A DNA stretch of 15,704 bases from Clostridia bacterium (GTDB taxonomy: Bacteria; Bacillota_A; Clostridia; Christensenellales; Aristaeellaceae): the NCBI GenBank assembly GCA_017509065.1, contig JAFWQM010000193.1, positions 1-15,704 on the forward strand, read 5' to 3'. The first letter of the stretch is position 1. Each line of letters begins with the position of its first letter. The notes under the pieces were generated by a model. It was not told the origin of the DNA and did no database searches. It was given only the letters and a program-made list of their open reading frames with translations. Positions 5,231 to 13,013 of this stretch are shown here, in pieces. Position numbers and translations under genes: made by a program.

Positions 5231-5716
5231 ATGGAACTGAGGAGACTGACGGTTCAGGACAGAGCCATTTTGACAGAGCTGTTCAAAGACGTGTTTACCA
5301 ACGAACCGTGGAACGATGACTGGAGCAACGCGGAACAGCTGGACGCCTATATCGCGGACCTGACCGGACAAAGCAATTCCCTGCCCCTGGGATACTTTGA
5401 CGGCGATCGGCTCGTGGGCCTGTCCCTGGGATATGTCAAGCATTGGTACACCGGGACGGAATACTGCATTGATGAGTTCTGCGTAGGCCGCGGCCTGCAG
5501 GGGAAAGGAATCGGCACCGCTTTTCTTCAGGACATCGAAGCGTTCCTTGCGGAGAGGCAGATCACCCAGATCTTTCTGCAAACGGACAGGAGCGTGCCCG
5601 CGTATGCTTTTTACAGGAGCAGAGGTTTCCTTGAGCTGGAAAGCCACGTATCTTTTGCGAAAAAGGTGAAGAGGATCTCCTGTATCAGCCCTGATGCAGC
5701 GGCAGTTCCACGATGA
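5231..5716 (+). CDS. GNAT-family N-acetyltransferase
   Basis: A 161-residue acetyltransferase. The acetyl-CoA loop GLQGKGIGTAF (around 85-95) fits the Q/R-x-x-G-x-G/A motif exactly, preceded by the strand YCIDEFCV and followed by FLQTDRSVPAYAFYRSRGF, the usual terminal motif. Features such as EPWNDDW and HWYTGTEYCIDE recall aminoglycoside 6'-acetyltransferase-like GNATs, but this is a resemblance, not an assignment. ATG 5231 is chosen because AGAGGGG lies eight bases upstream; the earlier GTG at 5198 falls inside a leader hairpin. It is transcribed alone from an extended -10 promoter, divergent from udk. Its last 32 bases overlap the 3' end of the convergent sensor kinase gene. The substrate is unknown. 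Confidence 0.88.
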   Translation: MELRRLTVQDRAILTELFKDVFTNEPWNDDWSNAEQLDAYIADLTGQSNSLPLGYFDGDRLVGLSLGYVKHWYTGTEYCIDEFCVGRGLQGKGIGTAFLQDIEAFLAERQITQIFLQTDRSVPAYAFYRSRGFLELESHVSFAKKVKRISCISPDAAAVPR

Positions 5717-7145
5717 AGGTGGCGCCGCGGCCCTCCTCGCTTTCGACGTTGATGGAGCCGCCATGGAGCAGGACGAGCTGATGCACGATGCTCAGGCCCA
5801 GGCCGGTGCCGCCCTTTTCGCGGCTGCGGGCCTTATCCACGCGGTAGAAGCGGTCGAAGATATGCGGCAGGTTTTCTTTCGGGATGCCGGGGCCGTTGTC
5901 GGATACCTTGAAAATGGCGTTGCGGCCCTGGCGCTGGAGTGACACGCGGATGACGCCGCTGGCCTGGGTGTACTTGACGGCGTTTTCCATCAGGTTGTAA
6001 ATCACCTGATTCAGCTTGGACTTGTCGGCGTAAATATCGCAGGAATCCTGCAGCTGCAGCACGATCTTCTGGCCCTTGCGGTTGGCGATGGGCTGCAGGC
6101 GGTGGGCGTTGTCCTTGATGAGCTGGGCGATGGACAGGTTTTCCCGGGTCAGCTTCACGTTCTGGGAATCCATCTGCACCAGGGTCAGCAGGTCGCTGAC
6201 GATGGCGGAGAGGCGGTCGATCTCGTTGTTGATGTCCGTCATGAATTCCGTGCGCAGATTCTTATCCATGTCGGGCTGATAGATCAGCGATTCGATCATG
6301 ATTTTCATGGTGGCCAGCGGGGTTTTTAATTCATGGCTGGCGTTGGATACAAACTGGTTTCTGGATTGGTCCAGGGTTTCCAGCTTTTCGCTCATGGAGT
6401 TGAAAGCCCGGGCCAGCTGCTTCATTTCGCCGGAGCCGCGCACCTTCACGCGCGCGGAAAAATCGCCCTTGGACATCTTCTGGATGCCTCGGTTCAGGCC
6501 GGCGATGGGCCGGGTGATGATCCGGGAAAAGACCCAGGAACAGATGAGGGCGGTCACGGCGATGGCGGCGAAAATCAGGATCATCTGATCCTGGAGCTGA
6601 TACAGGTTCTGCATGATCTCCTGCACCGGCGACACCAGCAGCAGCACGCCGATCACGTCGGAAGCGTACACCACGCCCGCGGTGCAGTAACCCACCCACG
6701 CGGCGGTGGAGCGCCGGGCAAAGAGCAGATGGGATGTGTCCAGCGAAACGCCCGTTTCCAGCTCGTGCACCCCGTAATCCACGTTCTGGCCCTTCACCAG
6801 GATGCTCACGATTTCAGGGTACTCCAAACGAGTGCCCTGGATTTCGCCGTAGGAATCCAGCTGCACCTTGCCGTTCTGGTCGAGCAGCAGCAAGCGGCCG
6901 CCCAGTTCGCCGCCCGCGGAGATGAGCTGGCGCTGAAGCGCCGGAGCGTCGCTTTCCGCCAGCGTGGGGGCGATGCGCACAGCCAGGCTTTCCAGGCTGG
7001 CGCGGTCCGAACGGATACGCTGCTCAAATAAAGAATCGCCCACCATGCTGCCGACCCAGCTGGCCATGACATAAAAGCTCAGGCCCACGATCGTCAGAAA
7101 AGCGAGCAAAATCTGCCAGCGGATGCTGGCGAATGGATTTTTAAT
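5685..7145 (-). CDS. Membrane sensor histidine kinase (WalK/PhoR-like)
   Basis: About 486 residues: membrane helix (about 10-29), extracellular sensor region (30-185), second helix (187-209), HAMP (210-262), HisKA with phosphoacceptor His271 in SNASHELKTP, then the ATPase domain with N box NQVIYNLMENAVKY (379-392), DNGPG (416-420), FDRFYRVDKARS and GGTGLGLSIV (445-454). It should phosphorylate the regulator encoded just upstream. The start is uncertain: no ATG, GTG or TTG is in frame between the regulator's 3' end and the first helix. ATT 7145 (overlapping the regulator stop as ATTAA), ATA 7151 or ATT 7160 (nine bases after GGGGAG) are the rare-codon options; TTG 7109, GTG 7088 and ATG 7067 would cut into the helix. 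I use 7145 provisionally. The gene ends overlapping the convergent GNAT gene. Confidence 0.88.
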   Translation of the reverse strand: MKNPFASIRWQILLAFLTIVGLSFYVMASWVGSMVGDSLFEQRIRSDRASLESLAVRIAPTLAESDAPALQRQLISAGGELGGRLLLLDQNGKVQLDSYGEIQGTRLEYPEIVSILVKGQNVDYGVHELETGVSLDTSHLLFARRSTAAWVGYCTAGVVYASDVIGVLLLVSPVQEIMQNLYQLQDQMILIFAAIAVTALICSWVFSRIITRPIAGLNRGIQKMSKGDFSARVKVRGSGEMKQLARAFNSMSEKLETLDQSRNQFVSNASHELKTPLATMKIMIESLIYQPDMDKNLRTEFMTDINNEIDRLSAIVSDLLTLVQMDSQNVKLTRENLSIAQLIKDNAHRLQPIANRKGQKIVLQLQDSCDIYADKSKLNQVIYNLMENAVKYTQASGVIRVSLQRQGRNAIFKVSDNGPGIPKENLPHIFDRFYRVDKARSREKGGTGLGLSIVHQLVLLHGGSINVESEEGRGATFIVELPLHQG

Positions 7146-7839
7146 CCTTATCGGTGAAATAGTAGCCCACTCCCCACTTGGTGAAGATGAACTCCGGCTG
7201 GGCGGTGTTGCGCTCGATCTTCTCGCGCAGGCGGCGGATGTGCACGTCCACGGTGCGGGCGTCGCCCATATAGTCGTACTTCCAAACGGTTTCCAGCATG
7301 GTCTCCCGGCTGAACACCTTGCCCCGGTTGGTGATGAACAGCTGCAGCAGGTCAAACTCCTTGGCTGTCAGCCGCACTTCCTTGCCGCCCAGGGTGACGG
7401 AACGGTTCACGATATTCACTTCCATATCGTGGACGCGGATGATCTTCTTTTCCTCGTTGGCCACGGGCTGGGACACCCGGCGCAGCACCGTCTTGATCCT
7501 GGCCTTGACCTCCAGGATATTGAAGGGCTTGGTCATATAGTCGTCGGCGCCGTACTCCAGGCCCAGGATCTTGTCCATATCCTCGCCCTTGGCGGTGAGC
7601 ATGAGGATGGGCACGTTGCTGGTTTCGCGGATGCGCTGGCACACCTGAATGCCGTCCAGCTTGGGCAGCATCACGTCCAGCAGCACCAGATCCACCGGCT
7701 CGCTGTGGAACACTTCCAGGGCTTCTTCGCCGTCGGAAGCCGTCAGGATTTCATAGCCTTCCTGCTCGAGAGTAAAACGCAGGCCCTTGATAATCAGAGG
7801 CTCGTCGTCCACCAATAAAATACGCTTTGCCACGTTCAT
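7141..7839 (-). CDS. OmpR/PhoB-family response regulator, WalR-like
   Basis: A 232-residue two-domain regulator. The receiver has the acidic pair Asp11-Asp12, phospho-acceptor Asp55 (LVLLDVMLP), Thr82 and Lys104 (MTKPF). The winged-helix DNA-binding domain (about 130-230) includes LTAKEFDLLQLF, the recognition region DARTVDVHIRRLREKIE and the end TKWGVGYYF, most like WalR (YycF) of Bacillota, which controls cell-wall hydrolases. The usual wal neighbours (yycH, yycI, walJ) are not here, so a PhoP- or ResD-like role is possible. ATG 7839 has GGAAGG four bases upstream. It is the first gene of the pair; the kinase begins at or within a few bases of its stop codon, so translation is probably coupled. 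Confidence 0.92.
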   Translation of the reverse strand: MNVAKRILLVDDEPLIIKGLRFTLEQEGYEILTASDGEEALEVFHSEPVDLVLLDVMLPKLDGIQVCQRIRETSNVPILMLTAKGEDMDKILGLEYGADDYMTKPFNILEVKARIKTVLRRVSQPVANEEKKIIRVHDMEVNIVNRSVTLGGKEVRLTAKEFDLLQLFITNRGKVFSRETMLETVWKYDYMGDARTVDVHIRRLREKIERNTAQPEFIFTKWGVGYYFTDKD

Positions 7840-7902
7840 TCATCCTTCCTCAGATGATACCAGGAACAGGAGGTTTCCACCCCCTGCTTCACGGCTTACC
7901 CT

Positions 7903-7932
7903 ATTGTACACGAAAACGACACCAAAAATCAA
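7903..7932 (-). promoter_or_regulatory. Candidate promoter of the two-component genes
   Basis: On the minus strand TTGATT (7927-7932) and TACAAT (7903-7908) are 18 bases apart, 64 bases before the regulator ATG. The 323-base gap at 7840-8162 is otherwise AT-rich with no gene; it holds this promoter and the divergent one at 8051-8079. I looked for a WalR box (two TGTWAH at 11-base spacing) and saw no convincing one. Confidence 0.5.
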
Positions 7933-8050
7933 GTGTTTTGAAACAATTTCTACACATTTTTGTCGAAAATTTTTAAAAATTTATTTATTAATTCGTTATG
8001 AAAAACATTATTCATCTCATTTCCTACCTTTGATTATTTCAATCTGTTTC

Positions 8051-8079
8051 TTTACAAATCAAAACGGTCATGATATGAT
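8051..8079 (+). promoter_or_regulatory. Sigma-A promoter of the glycosidase-Lgt-like operon
   Basis: TTTACA (8051-8056), 17 bases, then TATGAT (8074-8079), about 84 bases before the ATG at 8163. It probably also reads through into the ABC importer genes, since I find no good promoter between them. Confidence 0.7.
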
Positions 8080-8162
8080 AATGATGCTGTAAAATGGCTG
8101 AGAAGGTCCGTTTTCAGCGGGGAGCCGCGCGGCGGCGTACGCATGCTGAGGAGGTTTAACTC

Positions 8163-9116
8163 ATGTGCAAAAGCATTCAAAAACCATTCGTCTTTCTTCT
8201 TATCTGTATTCTGACGATTCTGCCCGGTCTGGGCCTGGGGGAAATTTTGCAGTTGCCCATCGACTTCTCTCCGGGGATGCGGCCTGTGGACACCTATGTG
8301 CAGGGCATGACCACCTATGACGACCCCTCTATCCACGTGGAGCGCAAGTGGGGCAAGAACGACCAGTTCGGCTGCACCGTGTACACGATGGACATCACTA
8401 TCGCGAACGCCACCCAGCTGCGCACAGAATCCTGCAACGGCGGGGAAAACGGCTTTAATTCCCGCAACGAATCCGCCACCGTGCCGCAGATGGCCAAGCG
8501 CGTGAACGCCGTGGTCGCCATGGACGGCGACTCCTTCGCCAAGCGCGACGGTCACGATTTCGTGCTGCGCCAAGGCGTGCTGTTCCGGGAATCCAAGGAG
8601 ACCTGGCACGACCTGCTGCTCATCGACGAGGACGGCGACTTCCACATCATCCTGGCCGCCAGCCGGGACACGGAAGAGGCGAACAAACCTCAAAGCTCCT
8701 TCCCCTCCACCCCCCTGACCACCGACATGCTCACGCAGGTGGACGGCAAGAAGGTCATCAACGGCTTTGAGTTCGGCCCTTGCATTGTCCTGAACGGGCA
8801 GTTGGTGGAAGCCAACCCCCGCTCCATCGTGCACCCGCACAAAAGCCAGAGCTGGAACCCGGCGCAGCGCATCTGCCTGTGCCAGATCGGACCGCTGCAG
8901 TACCGCATCGTAGCGGTGGCGAAGTTTGGTCTGAGCGTACAGGATTTCGCAAAGCTGGTATACAGCATGGGCGACGTGCAGATCGCCTATATGTTCGACG
9001 GCGGCGAGGCCACCCAAATCGCCTTCCTGGGCACGAAGATCAACAACACCGACGCCAAGAACATCCGCAGGGTTTCCGATATTATCTACTTTGCCAGCGC
9101 ATATAAGCCGGACTGA
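8163..9116 (+). CDS. Secreted phosphodiester-glycosidase-like (NAGPA-domain) protein
   Basis: A 317-residue exported protein: a basic start, a hydrophobic signal or anchor segment (9-26, no lipobox), then a domain resembling the phosphodiester glycosidase/NAGPA (DUF2233) family, which in characterised members removes GlcNAc from phosphodiester linkages. Recognisable parts are NAVVAMDGDSF (115-124), the RQGVLF and GDFHIIL strands, FGPCIVLNGQ (204-213), then RICLCQIG, the helix SVQDFAKLVYSMG (258-270) and AYMFDGGEATQIAF (275-288), which corresponds to the family's nLDGGgS-T segment. Here the Gly-Ser after DGG is Glu-Ala, so activity is uncertain. GGAGG lies eight bases before ATG 8163. An Lgt-like membrane protein gene follows after 14 bases; a role in cell-wall glycan or teichoic-acid-type phosphodiester turnover is a guess. 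Confidence 0.75.
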   Translation: MCKSIQKPFVFLLICILTILPGLGLGEILQLPIDFSPGMRPVDTYVQGMTTYDDPSIHVERKWGKNDQFGCTVYTMDITIANATQLRTESCNGGENGFNSRNESATVPQMAKRVNAVVAMDGDSFAKRDGHDFVLRQGVLFRESKETWHDLLLIDEDGDFHIILAASRDTEEANKPQSSFPSTPLTTDMLTQVDGKKVINGFEFGPCIVLNGQLVEANPRSIVHPHKSQSWNPAQRICLCQIGPLQYRIVAVAKFGLSVQDFAKLVYSMGDVQIAYMFDGGEATQIAFLGTKINNTDAKNIRRVSDIIYFASAYKPD

Positions 9117-9130
9117 AAAAGAGGTTCACC

Positions 9131-10045
9131 ATGAATACTTCTTATTTTGTCTTTATGCTCGGCAGCGCACTGATCGCTGCGGGCGTACATTACCTGCTGG
9201 CGGGCGGGCTGAAAAAGCGCGGGCTGCTGGCGGCGCTGACGTTCATGTTCGGCGCGGTGCTTGGCGCGGTATGCGCCAGGCTTACGTACTGTCTGATCTG
9301 TATCCAGGATGTGCTGCTGGACGGTATAGAAGAAACGTTGCTGAGCGACAGCATGGAATGCATGAGCTTCTTCGGCGGTGTGGTAGGCGTGATTTTTGGC
9401 GCTGTACTCGCCGCCAAGTGCACCGGCAACAAGCCCATGGCCGCGCTGAATGCCTACGCTCCCGCCGGCGCGCTGATGGCCGCCATGGCGCGGTTTGCTG
9501 AATATTTCCTGGGAACCATCTGCGTGGGAAGAATGATCGAGGACGAAGCCTTCCAGTTTTTTCCCCTGGCCCAGGGCGTGGATTACGGGTATGACTACAC
9601 GGAATGGTATCTGGCCGTGTTCATGCTGGCTGGGATCGCGTATTTCATCGTGTTCCTGGTGTCCCTGAATAAATTCAAGGACAGACGGTTCCTCCGCACG
9701 CTGTTCTATATCTGCCTGCCCCAGATCATCCTGGAGAGCCTTCGGAATTACAACCGCCTCACCTGGACGCAGTTCGTGCGGGTGGAGCAGCTGGCCTGTA
9801 TGCTGTATATCGAAGCGATTTTCCTACTCTACGCCGTTTGGGCCGGGAAGGGAACGAAGAACCGGTTCCTGCCCGCTATCGTCGGCTTGGTCTGCGCGGG
9901 CGTCTTCATCGGCGTGGAATTTGCCTTGGATAAGACCAATTTGCCCCATGTGCTCACTTATGCCGTGATGGTAGCTGGACTGGTTGTGCTTGGGTTTATG
10001 GAGCACTTGGGATTCAAGAAATTAACCGGAAAAAACGTTTCATAA
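9131..10045 (+). CDS. Lgt-like polytopic membrane protein with altered catalytic positions
   Basis: A 304-residue membrane protein with about seven or eight hydrophobic segments. Its order of motifs follows prolipoprotein diacylglyceryl transferase: LGAVCARLTYCL (44-55) matches the GaRlyYvl region, CMSFFGGVVG (77-86) the GGMSFHGGLLG segment, ALNAYAPAGALMAAMARFAEYF (105-126) the apPalPLGlaiGRIGNF segment, and LESLRNYNRL with VRVEQL the EfFR and GQ region. But the conserved His of SFHGG is Phe81 and the GRIGNF signature is ARFAEYF, with the Asn lost; Arg121 and Arg205 remain. It is therefore unlikely to be the housekeeping Lgt, and may use another lipid or protein substrate. GAGG lies six bases before ATG 9131. 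It follows the glycosidase-like gene by 14 bases and is probably co-transcribed with it. Confidence 0.65.
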   Translation: MNTSYFVFMLGSALIAAGVHYLLAGGLKKRGLLAALTFMFGAVLGAVCARLTYCLICIQDVLLDGIEETLLSDSMECMSFFGGVVGVIFGAVLAAKCTGNKPMAALNAYAPAGALMAAMARFAEYFLGTICVGRMIEDEAFQFFPLAQGVDYGYDYTEWYLAVFMLAGIAYFIVFLVSLNKFKDRRFLRTLFYICLPQIILESLRNYNRLTWTQFVRVEQLACMLYIEAIFLLYAVWAGKGTKNRFLPAIVGLVCAGVFIGVEFALDKTNLPHVLTYAVMVAGLVVLGFMEHLGFKKLTGKNVS

Positions 10046-10076
10046 GTAAGCGCATTGAATAACGACTTCAATTGTA

Positions 10077-10162
10077 CCCCTTCCTTCCCTTTATGGCTTT
10101 CTTGGAAGGGGGGTGCGGGGGTAAACCATTCTTTGGCCTCCAAAGAATGGTTTCCCCCCGCG
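10077..10162. repeat. Double-hairpin repeat between the Lgt-like gene and the ABC ATPase gene (family copy 3)
   Basis: The first hairpin pairs CCCCTTCC (10077-10084) with GGAAGGGG (about 10105-10112); 10088-10112 is identical to 2931-2955. The second (10115-10162) is a palindrome with 22-base arms, GCGGGGG-T-AAACCATTCTTTGG against CCAAAGAATGGTTT-C-CCCCCGC, around loop CCT, nearly the same as 1980-2024. It ends about ten bases before the ATPase ribosome binding site, so it could affect read-through from the upstream genes or access of ribosomes. Confidence 0.85.
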
Positions 10163-10186
10163 AAAAAACACAAGGAGGGGCTGCCC

Positions 10187-11887
10187 ATGGAAAAGGCGCT
10201 TGCGCTGGAAATGCGCGGGATCACGAAGCGGTTCGGCAGCGTGTTGGCCAACGACCATGTTGACCTGGACGTATTTCGGGGCGAAATTTTAGCCATCCTG
10301 GGTGAAAACGGCTGCGGCAAGACCACCCTGATGAACATGATTTCCGGCATCTATTTTCCCGACGAGGGCCAGATTTTCGTGGACGGCCAGGAGGTGGTGA
10401 TCCGCTCGCCCAAGGACGCGTTCCGCCACCGCATCGGCATGATTCACCAGCACTTTAAACTGGTGGACTTGTTCACGGCGGGGGAAAACATCGTGCTGGG
10501 CGTGAAGGAGGAGGGCCGCTACAACCTGAAATCCGTCAACGCGGAGGTAACGAAGCTGGCGGATAAGTACGGCTTCCACCTCGACCCGCAGAAAAAAATC
10601 TATGATATGTCCGTGTCCGAGAAGCAGACGGTTGAGATCATGAAAGTGCTGTATCGCGGCGCGGATATTTTGATTCTGGACGAGCCGACAGCCGTGCTGA
10701 CGCCCCAGGAAATCACCCGCCTGTTCGACGTGCTGCGGCGCATGAAGGCGGACGGAAAGTCCATCATCATCATCACCCATAAGCTGAACGAGGTGCTGGA
10801 GGTCAGTGACCGGGTGGCGATCCTGCGCAAGGGCGAGCATATCGCCACGGTGAACACGAAGGAAACGAACGAAGCCCAGCTCACCGAAATGATGGTAGGC
10901 AAGAAGGTCGACCTGAATATTGACCGGACGGAACCGGTGAACGCCGCGCCGCGGCTGATGGTGAAGCACCTGAACCTGGACGACAGCGAGGGGCTGCACA
11001 TCTTAAAGGACATTTCCTTCACCGCTTACGGCGGCGAGATTTTAGGCATCGCGGGCATCGCGGGCAGCGGGCAAAGGGAAGTGCTGGAGTCCATTTCGGG
11101 CCTGCAGCCGGTCAAGAGCGGAGAGATCACTTTCCGCAATCCCAAGAAGGACAAGCCCGTCACCTTCTTCCATAAGAGCATGAAGCGGGTGAAAGAATTG
11201 GGCGCCCAGGGCGCGTTCCACGACGGAACCGGGAAGCCCGTATCCTTTCATGGCATGAGCAGCAAGGCTGTGAAAAAGTGGGTGGAATCCGGCGACGTGC
11301 TGTTCAACGAGGACGAGGTTATCAACCTACGGGACAAAACACCCCTGGAAATCCGCCAATTGGGCGTGCGGCTGTCCTTCGTGCCGGAAGACCGCTTGGG
11401 CATGGGCCTGGTGGGCTCCATGGGCATCACGGACAATATGATGCTGCGCAGCTACCGCAAGGGCCCGGCCATGTTCCTGGACAGAAAAAAGCCCCGCGCC
11501 CTGGCCGATGAGATCATTCACGATCTGCAGGTGAACACCCCCGGCGTCAATACGCCCGTGCGCCGGCTTTCCGGCGGGAATGTGCAGAAGGTGCTGGTGG
11601 GCCGCGAAATCGCTTTCACGCCGAAGGTGCTGATGGCGGCGTATCCCGTGCGCGGCCTGGACATCAATTCCTCCTACACCATCTATCACCTGCTCAACAA
11701 GCAGAAGGAAAACGGCGTGGCGGTCATCTTCGTGGGCGAAGACCTGGACGTGCTGCTGGCGCTGTGCGACCGCATCCTGGTGATCAATTCTGGAGAGGTC
11801 ACCGGCGTGGTGGACGCGCGCACCGCCACGAAAGAAGAAATCGGCCTGCTCATGACAAAGACAGAAGCGCGGAAGGAGGATGCCTGA
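10187..11887 (+). CDS. ABC importer ATPase with two nucleotide-binding domains (BMP/nucleoside type)
   Basis: A 566-residue ATPase with two fused domains, of the family that powers nucleoside import (NupO/YufO-like) with BMP lipoproteins. Domain 1 is active-looking: Walker A GENGCGKTT (39-47), signature MSVSEKQ (141-147), Walker B ILILDEPTA (161-169), switch His198. Domain 2 has the family's degenerate Walker A GIAGSGQRE (290-298), signature LSGGN (461-465) and PVRGLDINSSYTIYHLL. Between VKSGEITF (309-316) and IRQLGVRLSFVPEDR (389-403) there are about 60 residues more than usual. AAGGAGG lies eight bases before ATG 10187; the longer open frame upstream reads through the palindromic repeat and is rejected. 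The first permease gene follows one base after the stop. No substrate-binding protein gene is in the window. Confidence 0.9.
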   Translation: MEKALALEMRGITKRFGSVLANDHVDLDVFRGEILAILGENGCGKTTLMNMISGIYFPDEGQIFVDGQEVVIRSPKDAFRHRIGMIHQHFKLVDLFTAGENIVLGVKEEGRYNLKSVNAEVTKLADKYGFHLDPQKKIYDMSVSEKQTVEIMKVLYRGADILILDEPTAVLTPQEITRLFDVLRRMKADGKSIIIITHKLNEVLEVSDRVAILRKGEHIATVNTKETNEAQLTEMMVGKKVDLNIDRTEPVNAAPRLMVKHLNLDDSEGLHILKDISFTAYGGEILGIAGIAGSGQREVLESISGLQPVKSGEITFRNPKKDKPVTFFHKSMKRVKELGAQGAFHDGTGKPVSFHGMSSKAVKKWVESGDVLFNEDEVINLRDKTPLEIRQLGVRLSFVPEDRLGMGLVGSMGITDNMMLRSYRKGPAMFLDRKKPRALADEIIHDLQVNTPGVNTPVRRLSGGNVQKVLVGREIAFTPKVLMAAYPVRGLDINSSYTIYHLLNKQKENGVAVIFVGEDLDVLLALCDRILVINSGEVTGVVDARTATKEEIGLLMTKTEARKEDA

Positions 11888-11888
11888 T

Positions 11889-13013
11889 ATGAGCCAGCAT
11901 AGCGCAGAAAACCGCGAGCCGCTCATTCACCTGAGCAAGCGCCCCGTCATCCATCCCGCGAAGGCCGTGCTGATCCGCCTGGCCGCCGTCCTGCTGGGCC
12001 TGTTGGTGTGCGGCCTGGTAGCCTTCCTGCTGATCGAAAAGATTCAGGAAAAGCCGGAAAAAATCTGGGATTTCTATAACGCTTTCATCAAAGGCTCTTT
12101 CTCCACGCCGCGCAAGTTCTGGAAATTCCTACGCAGCACCGCCATCCTGCTGGGCATCGCCCTGGCGCTGACGCCCGCCTTCCGGATGCGCTTCTGGAAC
12201 ACCGGCGCGGAAGGTCAGACCCTGGTCGGCGTGCTGGGCGCCATCGCCGTGGACTTTTACCTGGGCGGCAAAATCCCCGAACCCGTCCTGCTGATCCTGA
12301 TGCTGCTGGCGGCGTTGCTGTGCGGCGCGGTATGGGCCGTGATCCCCGCGCTGTGCAAGGCCAAATGGAACACCAACGAAACGCTGTTCACCCTGATGAT
12401 GAATTATGTGGCCACGTTCCTTGTGTCCTATTTCCTGGTCATCTGGGTGCCCAACGGCTCCTCGTCGCTGCCGAAAATGAAGTATGGCAAGCTCCCCGCC
12501 ATCGGCGGAAACGATTACCTGTTCATCATCCTGATCATCCTGTTCCTGACCATCGCCCTGTATATTTACGTCAATTACTCCAAGCATGGCTATGAAATCA
12601 ACGTAGTGGGCGAAAGCGTGCGCACCGCCAAGTACGTGGGCATCAACGTGCGCAAGGTCATCATCCGCACCATGATTCTGAGCGGCGTGCTCTGCGGCCT
12701 GGTCGGCTATCTCATCGCCGCGGGCCTGGATCAGACCGTGACCACCAACTCCGTGGGCGGTCAGGGCTTCACCGCCATCATGGTTTCCTGGCTCGGCAAA
12801 TTCAACCCCCTGTTCATGATCCTTACCTCTGCGCTGATCCAGTTCCTGAACCAGGGCGCGGCACAGATCAGCCAGGACCTGAATGTGTCCGGCGCGCTGC
12901 CCGCGGTCATCACCGGCATCATCCTGTTTTTCATCATCGGCTGCGAGTTCTTCCTCAACTATCAGCTGCATTTCCGGGGCCGCCACGGCCGCGCAAAGGA
13001 GGGCGTGAAATGA
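11889..13013 (+). CDS. ABC importer permease 1 (BMP/nucleoside type)
   Basis: A 374-residue inner-membrane permease of the branched-chain amino acid/ribose/nucleoside class (BPD_transp_2; NupP/YufP-like), with roughly ten hydrophobic segments. Characteristic residues are FWNTGAEGQTLVG (102-114), the TNETLFTLMMNYVA segment and the cytoplasmic coupling part GESVRTAKYVGINVRKVI, followed by LSGVLCGLVGYL. The N-terminus has about 25 polar residues before the first helix. ATG 11889 is preferred because GGAGG lies nine bases upstream; ATG 11880 abuts that site and overlaps the ATPase gene. It pairs with the second permease, whose start overlaps its stop, to make the transmembrane channel. Substrate is most likely a nucleoside, by family only. 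Confidence 0.9.
   Translation: MSQHSAENREPLIHLSKRPVIHPAKAVLIRLAAVLLGLLVCGLVAFLLIEKIQEKPEKIWDFYNAFIKGSFSTPRKFWKFLRSTAILLGIALALTPAFRMRFWNTGAEGQTLVGVLGAIAVDFYLGGKIPEPVLLILMLLAALLCGAVWAVIPALCKAKWNTNETLFTLMMNYVATFLVSYFLVIWVPNGSSSLPKMKYGKLPAIGGNDYLFIILIILFLTIALYIYVNYSKHGYEINVVGESVRTAKYVGINVRKVIIRTMILSGVLCGLVGYLIAAGLDQTVTTNSVGGQGFTAIMVSWLGKFNPLFMILTSALIQFLNQGAAQISQDLNVSGALPAVITGIILFFIIGCEFFLNYQLHFRGRHGRAKEGVK

Noticed and set aside
5030..5764. Long upstream extension of the uridine kinase frame
   Set aside because: It is antisense to the divergent GNAT gene, crosses two back-to-back promoters and shows no conserved features.
7840..8162. Riboswitch or small gene in the gap between the two-component genes and the glycosidase gene
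   Set aside because: I see only AT-rich sequence with two divergent promoters; no recognisable riboswitch fold or supported frame.
10055..10186. N-terminal extension of the ABC ATPase reading frame
   Set aside because: It translates the double-hairpin repeat. The ATG at 10187 has AAGGAGG at ideal distance and starts the conserved domain.
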